This document shows positions 12,001-19,860 of a DNA stretch of 64,000 bases, one piece after another. The translations under genes and the position numbers were made by a program. The notes under the pieces are model-generated. The model was given only the letters and a program-made list of their open reading frames with translations, did not search any database and was not told the DNA's origin. Position 1 is the first letter of the stretch, and the number at the start of each line of letters is the position of its first letter. The DNA comes from Trema orientale (Eukaryota > Streptophyta > Magnoliopsida > Rosales > Cannabaceae): contig JXTC01000214.1 of assembly GCA_002914845.1 (NCBI GenBank), forward strand, positions 359,018 to 423,017. The letters run 5' to 3'.

Positions 12001-13132
12001 GGGGTGCTGTCTCTTCAACTTTACAGAGAAGAATTCGTTTGGATGGGTCCATAATTGATCTTTGGCTTGATGCAATGGAAGCTTCTTTCAGTTCCCAAGT
12101 CTCACAGCTATGGCGCTCAGCAATTGTGACTGCTATTTGGGTGATTTGGACGTCACGGAACAAAACGTTGTTTGATAATGAAATTGTCTCTATTAATTCC
12201 GCCATCGCCTTAATTTGGCGCGCAGTAGGGGAATCTAATAGGATTGGCTCAGGATCAATGAGAAATACTTTGGAAGAGTTACAGATTTTGAAATGTCTTC
12301 ATGTCCAGATGCGGCCACCAAAGGCTCCGAGAGTCTTCGAAGTTCAATGGCGTGCCCCCCCGGTTGGTTGGTTGAAGGTTAATACAGATGGGTCTGCCTT
12401 TAGTAATCCAGGCCTGGCAGGTTGTGGAGGTATCTTTCGAACCTCTCGAGGCTTTTTTAAAGGAGCCTTTGCTATCTCTCTAGGTAAGTGCTATGCTTTT
12501 GAGGCCGAATTAGCAGGTGCAATTCATGCAATTTCTTATGCTTGGGATTTTGGTTGGAAGAATCTTTGGCTTGAGAGTGATTCCTCATACCTGGTTACAC
12601 TATTAAAGGCACGCTCCCTTTCTGTTCCTTGGCGATGGAAACCATCTTGGTTACGTTGCATTGACAGGATTACTAAGATGAACTTTCATGTTTCTCATAT
12701 CTTCCGGGAAGGTAATTCAGTTGCTGACTTACTGGCTTCTAGAGCGACAAGTATTCAGGCTCCAACCTGGTGGCACCACACTCCTTCATTTATTCAAGAG
12801 GCCTTCTACAAGGACTGCTCAGGGCGATGTACTTTTCGCTTTTCTTAGTTGCCCACTTTGGTATTACAATGTGCTCTTTTTCCTTTCTGCGATTTTTCCC
12901 TTTGGGTTTTACGTGGAAAGGTTTTTTAATGAGGCATTGTAGGAAGGTTAAGGCTATAGTAATGTCTCGGCATAACTATTTGGCTCCTTCCTGGGCTATT
13001 AGCTTTGATTTGTTCTTTTTCCCACTTCTGAGGTGTATCATACTTGGCTTCATTTTGTACTTTTTTACCTTTTAATTTAATTTAAATAAATTACCGGAGG
13101 CATGTTTCCTCTAGGTAACATTTAGCAAAAAA
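9060..13132 (+). mobile_element. 5'-truncated LINE (plant L1-type non-LTR retrotransposon)
   Basis: The insertion is bounded by a perfect 17-bp direct repeat, AATAATTGAGTACTCTT, at 9043-9059 and 13133-13149. The right copy follows a short A-rich tail (GCAAAAAAAA). It begins inside the endonuclease coding region, so ORF1 and the first part of ORF2 are missing; such 5' truncation is the normal product of target-primed reverse transcription. A 3' untranslated region of about 280 bases (12849-13132) follows the stop. The identical target repeats and the unbroken 3.8-kb frame show a recent insertion. Without its promoter and ORF1 it is probably not autonomous. Confidence 0.93.
9072..12848 (+). CDS. 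LINE ORF2 remnant: partial endonuclease, reverse transcriptase, RNase H
   Basis: The frame is open from 9072 (first stop upstream is TGA at 9069-9071) to TAG at 12848. It has no native start because the element is truncated; the first in-frame ATG is at 9144. Counting from 9087, it starts with the C-terminal half of the AP-like endonuclease (GPWLVLGDFNS, later SRLDRAF and AHSDHHPLL). The reverse transcriptase then shows APGPDGFSG, MKLDIRKAFD (about residue 456), GVRQGDPLSPLL (about 515) and the catalytic FADD (about 565). A zf-RVT region follows with Cys/His residues (CCRFCF ... DADHLFLGC, about 950-975), then an RNase H domain opening at NTDGSAFSNPG (about 1100) with LESDS and REGNSVAD. All of the reverse transcriptase is present without stop or frameshift. 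It would nick target DNA and copy its own RNA; here the endonuclease is incomplete. Confidence 0.9.
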   Translation, partial: DLWDSLYCLHVTGPWLVLGDFNSVMGSHETTGVPKRQSCEDFRTGVTICNLNDLDSQGPFYSWRGSRRGKIVISRLDRAFCNTEFLEQWQQVSSICLPRAHSDHHPLLLSSSKAPSYGPRPFRFQGMWLSHPTFKDLVRTVWTRPSFGPPSILLAKKLKDLKQELKVWNWQVFGDLRLNISKASERVSTIQERLANEGPSDSLLFQEIEALTSLDSLLSQEETYLREQRRVKWLKEEDRNSSFFHNVVKRRRSKKVLSHMKIDDDIVDDSNLISAHVLSFYKDLFAESHHCVVDYSVVEEIIPKMVSPSDNLDLCRIPSADEIRSTIFLMDASSAPGPDGFSGKFFCHCSDIVGEDVVSAVQQFFRTGLLAPGLNSNFLVLIPKVDHALSIEQYRPIILGNFLYKVITKILADRLGLICSNIISPNQFGFVPGRNIRDCIVGASECYNCLDKNSYRGNFAMKLDIRKAFDTLRWDFIKAVLLSFGFNVTFINWVDNIFHSARISILINGSPHGYFSCSRGVRQGDPLSPLLFVLAEDYLSRYFIQLIKRGALIQMTSTRKEKAPVHYLFADDVLLFARASSSNIATIIHALHHYEAISGQQVNYSKSFIYFGRAVPANRVFEFLRTTGMRKGGTVLSYLGVSLFVGTPKHRNFQPILDKINANFEYWKGLTLSMAGRVSLINSVIMGQLMYSFQVYKWPTILLKDLTSSIRNFLWSGSSKITKPIVASWKMCCKSKDNGGLGLRDPIVLNAALLKKLSWSLMTTDSSVFHFLRDRFFSKGFTQRRFWKSSIWYGLRNHIQPLLDESIWAVGRNSKVHFWTGNWLGSPLTSLIPYSDNLEPSIDAVISDVTSDFDWSLPASFVSSFPQIADDIRNTVISDSDTLIWRHSVSGSVTCADSYNSLAGVASKERWGSKFWASFIPPSRSFVFWRLLQNKLPTEKNLIRRGILMPSCCRFCFSHEEDADHLFLGCKFALAIWGAVSSTLQRRIRLDGSIIDLWLDAMEASFSSQVSQLWRSAIVTAIWVIWTSRNKTLFDNEIVSINSAIALIWRAVGESNRIGSGSMRNTLEELQILKCLHVQMRPPKAPRVFEVQWRAPPVGWLKVNTDGSAFSNPGLAGCGGIFRTSRGFFKGAFAISLGKCYAFEAELAGAIHAISYAWDFGWKNLWLESDSSYLVTLLKARSLSVPWRWKPSWLRCIDRITKMNFHVSHIFREGNSVADLLASRATSIQAPTWWHHTPSFIQEAFYKDCSGRCTFRFS

Positions 13133-13149
13133 AATAATTGAGTACTCTT

Positions 13150-13987
13150 TTTTCTCTCTAAAATTTAAAAATATTTAGAATTTGGTGGGCTTAACTTCTA
13201 TTTTTATGCATTTTATTTTTCTTCCAGCCCCTTTCATATCCTACCTAACAATATTTTTCCTCACTTTTCCTCCATTTTTCTCTTTTACCTTGTTCTTTCC
13301 TCTTTCTTTCCCACCAAGTATAGCCTTAGGTGTAAAAATTATGCACAAAATTTGGTGCTAGTTTTGGCCGTAAAAAGTTAGTCCCTAACATTACTAAAAA
13401 ACTACTATACATTTTTTTCTCGTATTATTATAATTTTTATCTCTTTTAATGTATGTAATTTTGCACTCATGTCATTTAAGTTTATTTTTTTGTCAAAAAT
13501 TATTTATTTAGATTCGAAATTTATAATAGATGTTCTGAGGTCATATTTGGTATACCATATAAGGATTTTGTATTGTATTAATTAAATATAATACAATATT
13601 TAGTTGTATTTTTGAATTGTTTTAATGCAATATCATAATTTAATACAATGCGAAAAGTATTATCTGATATGGAAAAGAGAGAAAAAGAAAAAAAGTCTGT
13701 ACTATATAATTTTATATCTAGTATAGCATTGTACGATACTCACTCTCATCCTCCTCTCTCTCTCTAATCAGTAACTCTCTCTCCACTCTTTTTTTTTTTT
13801 TTTTTTGACTTAAGTTTCTCAATTCTTTCTCTCTCTCACATCACTTTATCCCATTCAAAAGTAGTCTTTTTCTAAACAAACTCTCAAAAGTGTTATTTTT
13901 CTAAATTCATATTTAAAAAGTGGTAATTTTGTAAATGAAATTTTAGAAAATGGCAAATTCAGAAGTGGTATTTCTCTAAATTAAATT
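13150..13987. other. Noncoding AT-rich spacer
   Basis: Contains CT-rich low-complexity sequence (13740-13850) with an 18-base T-run near 13790 and several TTTGGTAT-type segments of the kind seen at ends of small DNA transposons, without a definable inverted repeat. No gene is seen. Confidence 0.5.
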
Positions 13988-14793
13988 TTAAAAAAATTTT
14001 GGGTAAAGTTTTTTTGGATTTTGGACTAGATAAGATGAACGAGCTAACTGAAGTTTAGCTCTGTATGCAAGATTCACAGCTTCATCAAGAGACCATATAG
14101 AACATAGTGCTAGCTGATCGTGGATAGAATCGTTACCCAAATAACAAGCAATTTTTTGGCTTTCAGACTCGATCAAATCATTACAGCAGCTCAATCGGTA
14201 GAACTCAGTATAATCATTAACACTGTAATTTCGTTCTTGACAATGTTGCAATTGCTGGTATAGGAGTTGTTCATAATTAGCTGGGAAGAAACGGATGCGC
14301 ATAAGCTGTTGCATTTGGGACCAAAATGTTCCTACCATGAATGAGTACCATCTTTAAGCTTATAGCTACGAACTTCACTTGTTTATCAAGTGGTATATCC
14401 ATATACTCAAAAAAATTTCCACAGTTTGCAACCAATCAAGAAAGTTCTCAATGTGTCGATGACCATCAAAAATAGGAACGTCATTTTTCATATGATAATC
14501 AGTTGAGTTCGTAACAAGAAAATTACGTGGAGCTGACCATACATCAGTGGGTCAAGGGCCCATGGCTCAAAATCTTTATCGAAGTTGTTGCAACCTTGAG
14601 CCCGTGCTGCAGGAGGTCCACAACGTGGATTTCGTTCATCCTTCGAATCAGAAAGTGTCGATGGAGGCATAGGAACACGAGTGTGGCTCTTGTTAGGGGT
14701 GAGTTCTGCTGCGGGTGTGTCTCGAGCAGTGACAACAGGTTTCCTGTTTCGAACGGCCAACAGGTTCAGCTGTGGCATCACCGCTCTGGGCAA
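13988..14793 (-). pseudogene. Ty3/gypsy gag fragment, degenerate
   Basis: The minus frame 14338-13988 encodes a typical gypsy Gag capsid segment: FWSQMQQLMRIRFFPANYEQ, then NDYTEFYRLSCCNDLIESE and IWSLDEAVNLAYRAKLQLAR. Upstream on the same strand, in other frames, 14345-14793 encodes the usual preceding parts, including a FDGHRHIENFLDWLQT-like stretch just before the ATG and NPRCGPPAARA further up. Stops and frameshifts separate the pieces. No LTR, protease or pol is found next to it, so it is an orphan fragment left by deletion. Confidence 0.7.
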
Positions 14794-14880
14794 TGATTAT
14801 CAAGATATGCCAGATATTGAGGTCGAGGGTGTCAGGTTTGTGAATCTAGTTATCACCATGCGCTATCAGTCTTAGGAGAG

Positions 14881-16036
14881 AATATTAACTCCAAAAAGGA
14901 ATCATTCCTTTATAATATGACATAATTCTTAAAAATAAAAACAATGGTTTTACATATTAGACCGTTCAGGAAACAATAAAACAAAGGACAAGATAAACAT
15001 TATAAAGAAAAAAAAATGCCAATACAACTGGCAATCAATAAAGGACAATAGGTGAGTGGTAGGAACAACACTCTAAAGGCTAAAAGATAAGCTCTTGTGT
15101 CATTGGAAAAATAATCCCTAAGTTCTTTTTTGGCAATTAGGTTCATAAGTATTAAAATTCTTAGCAATTAAGTCATTTTTCGTTTATGGATGTTAAGAAG
15201 TTTTTTTATGAAATTAAACATATTCAAGTCACGTGTAATATTTTTAATAGAAAAATTTATATTTCATTTTGAAGCGAAATAGAAAACAATTTTAAGAAAA
15301 ATTTTAAAAATTTCTATTTTTTAAAAAAGAAATTTAATTATTTTGTTAATTATAACTAATTTTAAGTTAGGAGAATTTATACCTAAGAGGTCTACTAAAC
15401 TCTTGTGATGAAAAATGGGACTCACTCATTAATATTTTCAAAACTAACCTCAATTGTCATGTCACACGTGTAAAATTACTTGGATATCGTATTTTTCTAA
15501 CAAACTACTTCAATCACCACCGCCGGTCCTAATCCCGACCCCAGCGGCGGAGCCTCCGCTCGACTAGGGTTAAAACATTTCAATCGTGGCCGAACTTGTT
15601 TGACCGCCTCTCTCAATTGTTCTAATCGTTTTTCAACTGGTAGCTGGAAAATTTGCTATTGTGGTCGAAGCCACTGGTCGAAAATTTTCGACCAGCATTC
15701 AACTGTAGTCGAACATGGTCAGCCGCTTTCCTGGTACAGCCTCCGTCACTTTTGACTTTTTCTACTGGGGCCGAGTCACAAGTAATTTTAGAACTCCGAA
15801 ATATTCATTAAATGACATGGAAATAAAAGTCCTACTTTTGTAAATGGTTTATAGGTTAGGTAAATGACACCCATAACTAACATTAAACAAATAACACCAT
15901 AAATACAATAAGGCTTATTCTACTTATTTATGTACGGTCTTTTTTTAGAAAAATACCATATTTTTAAACTTCTCTTTTATTTCTAACCTCTTCGTCTTCA
16001 ACTACAAATTTCTCTTTCTCAGACCAACTCCTTCAG
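14881..16036. other. Noncoding spacer with a GC-richer GGTCGA-motif patch
   Basis: Mostly AT-rich. The part 15510-15790 is distinctly richer in G+C and carries repeated GGTCGA/TCGACC-type words, including the perfect palindrome at 15674-15695. The last 80 bases (15960-16036) are pyrimidine-rich and lead directly into the solo LTR; they may be the former leader of the small broken ORF at 17928. Confidence 0.5.
15674..15695. repeat. 22-bp perfect palindrome
   Basis: The core GGTCGAAAATTTTCGACC reads the same on both strands and the symmetry extends two more bases on each side. It lies among several other GGTCGA-type words. Confidence 0.8.
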
Positions 16037-16479
16037 CATACTGTTAGCCCAAGATTAACAACCCATGAGGGGGGATGAATTGGGTTTTAAAATTTTTTAA
16101 GAAACTTTTCAACTATGTAAAACCATAGATCACTATTTTTATCTTTGAAGCCAAAATGAACAATAATATCAAGCATATAGTGATAATACCAAGTAAATTA
16201 AGCACACTAAATATCAATCACACAATTAAATAGTTTGCAATAAAGTAAAGAGTGTAGGGATAGAGAAAATACAAAACTCAGTTTTTACGAGGCTCGACAA
16301 ATACGATGGTTTGCCTACGTCCCCAACACTCGGTAACTTGCTTTGAGCTTTCTACTATCGGATCAAGATTGTGGACTTGACCGATTTTTTTACAAATAGA
16401 TGATTCTTATTAGGCTCACCTATGCCTTTACAATAGTCTTGACTCCGATTCTATCATGCCTAATCTCGGATTGTTTTGA

Positions 16480-16665
16480 CTCCGGTGCCAATCTCACCTA
16501 CAATGATTATTTAGGCAATTGTGCCAATCTCACCAACTCACGGGTTGTTTAGACTCTGGTGACAACCTCACCTATACTCGGTTTGTTTAGACTTTGGTGG
16601 TAACCTTACCTATACACGGGTTGTTTATGACTCGGGTGCTAACGTCACTAACTCAAATGGTTTTA
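16480..16665. repeat. 38-bp tandem repeat inside the solo LTR
   Basis: Units of the form GGGTTGTTTAGACTCTGGTG followed by (A/T)CAACCTCACCTATACTC recur about four times with mismatches. The sister LTR has the matching array at about 61556-61770. Confidence 0.75.
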
Positions 16666-16848
16666 CAATAAATAAGAGTGAACATACTCAAGAACTCTCC
16701 TCTCAAAAGTAATAAATACAATTTTGGCTTAGGAGATTTGAGAACAATGCAACATGGATGCTTTAAGATTGGCTAAATATGATTTGAAAGTGTAACTGAT
16801 GTGAAAATAGGCTAAGATACTTTCAGAGTAGATGAATATCAATTTAGG

Positions 16849-17004
16849 TTCATGCTCAAGTATTAAATGCCATCAAATAAGGCTCTAAATATAGATATCT
16901 AAGAAAACTGACTGTTTATAGCTGTTAGATTCATGCTCAAGTATTAAATGCCATCAAATAAGGCTCTATATATAGATATCTAAGAAAACTAGCCGTTATT
17001 AGCT
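16849..17004. repeat. 81-bp tandem duplication inside the solo LTR
   Basis: TTCATGCTCAAGTATTAAAT begins at 16849 and again at 16930, and the following ~75 bases match with few changes. The sister LTR at 61 kb lacks this duplication, which explains most of the length difference (1883 against 1758 bases). Confidence 0.85.
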
Positions 17005-17927
17005 TTCTGTCAAAAGTTTGGTCGACCACAATTAAAGTAGGTTGACCAAAAATATAGCTGTTAGAGTTTGACACGTCAGTTCAGCTCCCACGGTCATTTT
17101 TAACCACTGGTTTGAAAAGTGGTCGACCAACTTTAGTTGAACAAAATCATTGTTGGTCGACCAAAACCATTATTTGGTCAATCAAAATCATTTTTGGTCG
17201 TTTTTCAAATTCTGACAGGATTTTTGGCATTTTTTAGATTGTGACAGCTTTTTGGTCATTTTATAGATTTTGATAGCTTTTGATATTTTTCAAAGCTGAT
17301 TTCTAAACTTATTTTAAACACTTTAAAAATATTGAAAATCAATTTGAAAAGAATATTTAGGCTATTGTAAACCTGTTTTAGTTTTACAAAGGTATTTAAC
17401 AATAATTTTGAAAGTGTTCATCCCAAAACACATTCTAGTTTACAAATAGAAAATCTTCTTTTAGCCTATTTTAAATAATCATGAATTCAAATATATTTGT
17501 AACTTATTTAAACTTAAGAAATCATGTTTTAAAGAATATTTTGCCCATTTAAAGAAATTGTTATTTTCTATTTTCAAACTTTTATGATAAAATAACTATT
17601 TTAAGCTTAAGGTAGTTTGAAAAGTCTTTTGAAAGCACGAGCCAATGCAAAGAGAATTTATATGCAATGAACTAAATCAAATATAAGATTAAATATGAAA
17701 TATACCCTATCTAAGTATGGTCTTGTATCTTGATTATCCATCTTCAAGCTTAATTCTAATAAGTCTAATATGCATCTATCTTCAAGCTTGATTCCTTGAT
17801 CAACTTGAGTTAAAACTTTTAAAGCTATTTTACTACACACTCAAGTTAAATTATTAGTACAAAATCAAATGTTTGTTATCTTCAAAATAAGAGTGAGTAA
17901 CATTGAAACTTTAATTTCTCAACACAT

Positions 17928-18167
17928 ATGAGCTTCTTCCACAAGAAACCAAAGCCCATCATTGTTTTCATCACCATTGTCGGTTTCGTCGGCAAGACGT
18001 TCACAACATCCGTATGATATGTACGCCCTCGAGGTGAAGTCACTGGCGCCAAAGAAGGAGTGGAAGTCATTGAGGACATCAACCCCGACACCATGGAGCT
18101 TCTCAAGTCCAAGATTGAAGCCCTTAGGGGCAAATTCCTAAAAGTCGATTTTTCTTATTTCAAATAA
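17928..18167 (+). pseudogene. Small coding-like ORF of unknown family, one in-frame TGA, LTR inserted at its ATG
   Basis: From an ATG at 17928 a frame runs for 79 codons to TAA at 18165-18167, interrupted once by TGA at 18015-18017. The composition is clearly richer in G+C than the surroundings, with many C/G third positions up to about 18140. It would encode a basic start (MSFFHKKPKP), a hydrophobic stretch (IIVFITIVGFVG) and, after the stop, an acidic segment with EDINPDTMELLKSKIEALRG. The solo LTR ends at 17924 and its target repeat overlaps this ATG; the pyrimidine-rich DNA left of the LTR could be the old leader. I do not recognise the family. It could be a decayed small gene or a processed copy. 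Confidence 0.45.
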
Positions 18168-19024
18168 ACTTATCCGAAATCTTTAATTTTATTACAATTA
18201 TTACATTATTCAAAAAATTGGGATTAGGGATTAGTTTAGGCAATGAAAGGAGAAAATAAGTGCTAGTATTATTGGTTTTTGTTTAGTCTACTACTTTCTT
18301 CTTTCCTTTTATGCATCCATGGAACTATAATTTTCTTGACTTCTTTTATTCTTAAATATAATTTAGTGTTTGTGGTCTAATTTGGAATCAAAATTTTGGA
18401 TTTTTCATTTTAGTTGATTTTGGTATCTGCATATTTCAATTGAGAATTATGTTAACAAAACTTGTAATTTATGAAAGCCCTCTTAGTTTTATCCATGGCA
18501 AAGTATAAGATAAGTTATTTTATCAATATGGCTTCAATCGGTTGGTTCTTATAATTTTTTTGTTTATTTAAGTTTTTGTGTCCTTTCTATTATTTTAACT
18601 AAAATTGTATACCCACAAGATGTTGGCCTCAGGATAAGTGTGAACCTCTATTTTGCAATTTTGATACTTATCATGGTGATTTGTTTTGTTTTCTAGAAAA
18701 TGGTACCTAGGCTTCTAATTATGATGTATTACATCAAATTAAAGAATCAAGCAGTGATTGAGCAAAAATTGAGATAGGTCCTTGTCTGGAAGTTTACAAA
18801 CATCAACCTTGTGATACATGGATTAGAATCAAGTGGTTTGGATTTAGTGTTATCATCTACATTTTGATATTATCATGTCAAAGTTACTTAACAGAGGATA
18901 TGTATTCTGAGCTTCTTAATGATTACTAATTGGTTTTGTAGATAATTGGCTTTAATGTATTTGACTTAGTTGAAAAGGGTTTGACCACATAAAAGTAATT
19001 TGTCATGCCTTTGTTCTTTTATAA
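18168..19024. other. Noncoding AT-rich DNA
   Basis: No coding frame, inverted repeat or clear mobile element is seen before the 74-bp array begins. Confidence 0.5.
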
Positions 19025-19570
19025 TCTACTTACATACAGGGCATTATACTGAAAGGAAACTAAATTGGTTTCTAGAAAATTTTTGTAGTTTGCTGTAATT
19101 TACTTACGTACATGGTATTTCGCTAAAAGGAAACCGAACTAGTTTCTAGGAAACTTTTGTAGTTTCATGTGATTTACTTACGTACATGGTATTCCACTAG
19201 AAGGAAACTTTTGTGGTTTCCTGTGATTTACTTATGGACCGGGTATTCTGCTTAAAAGAAACCAAAGTAGTTTCTAGGAAACCTTTGTTGTTTCCTGTGA
19301 TTTACTTACGTACAGTACATTCCGCTAAAAAAGAACCGAATTAGCTTCCAGGAAACCACAATGTTTCATGTGATTTACTTACTTATAAGGCATTCTACTA
19401 AACGAAAACCAAACTAATTTCCAGGAAACCTTCGTTGTTTCCTTTAATTTACTTACATACATGGCGTTCTGCTAAAACTAAACTCAATTGGTTTCCAGAA
19501 TACCTTTGTAGTTAGTATTTGTGATTTTCTAAAATACCTTTGTGGTTTCCAGGAAACCTTATATTACTTA
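19025..19570. repeat. 74-bp tandem array, about seven copies
   Basis: ACTTAC landmarks fall at 19028, 19102, 19176, 19230 (as ACTTAT), 19304, 19377 and 19451. The period is 73-74 bases except for one unit shortened to 54. Each unit holds a GATTTACTTACGTACA-like start, a GGCATTC/GGTATTC word, CTAAAAGGAAACC and GTTTCCAGGAAACC. The last units decay towards 19570 and are followed by A-rich DNA. Confidence 0.85.
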
Positions 19571-19860
19571 CATAAGGATAGAAAAAAAAAAAGAAAAAAA
19601 AAAGAAAAATAGTTAGTGTTTCTTGAAAAAAAATTAAGAATAAGGTGAAAGGGAAAAAGAATTAAAAAATAGGAAAAGGAAAAATAATTTGAAATGAAAA
19701 AGAGGGAAAAAAAATTGAGAAAAAAAGAGGGAATTTTTATTAATGACCGATTTGTTTAATTTTGTTAGCAAAAATTAATAACTAATTTGGTTTCTTTATG
19801 TAGATAACATTACAGAGAAAAAAAATAATGAAAATTATAGAAGAAACTAATGACCAGTTT

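Larger units (their letters stand above)
16042..17924. mobile_element. Solo LTR, ~1.9 kb, same family as 61129-62886
   Basis: The sequence starts TGTTAGCCCAAG and ends TTTCTCAACA, that is TG...CA, and is flanked by CATAC (16037-16041) and CATAT (17925-17929), a 5-bp target duplication with one change. The same sequence, diverged, is present at 61129-62886 with the same ends. There is no gag-pol next to it, so it is best read as an LTR left by LTR-LTR recombination. It contains a 38-bp tandem repeat (about 16480-16665), an 81-bp tandem duplication (16849-17004) and a block with TGGTCGACCA motifs (17010-17200). A TTTTTACGAGG...CCTACGTCCCC stretch (about 16280-16330) is reminiscent of Ty1/copia LTRs, but I have no internal domain to prove the superfamily. 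Confidence 0.7.

Noticed and set aside
13540..13740. Possible small DNA transposon beginning at a TTTGGTAT word
   Set aside because: I could not find a matching inverted end or target duplication.
14527..14875. Plus-strand frames at 14527-14875 as a host gene
   Set aside because: The minus strand gives recognisable gypsy Gag pieces here; the plus frames are shadows.
19025..19570. Tandem array considered as a CRISPR-like repeat array
   Set aside because: Whole 74-base units repeat with no unique spacers, in a plant genome; it is an ordinary tandem repeat.
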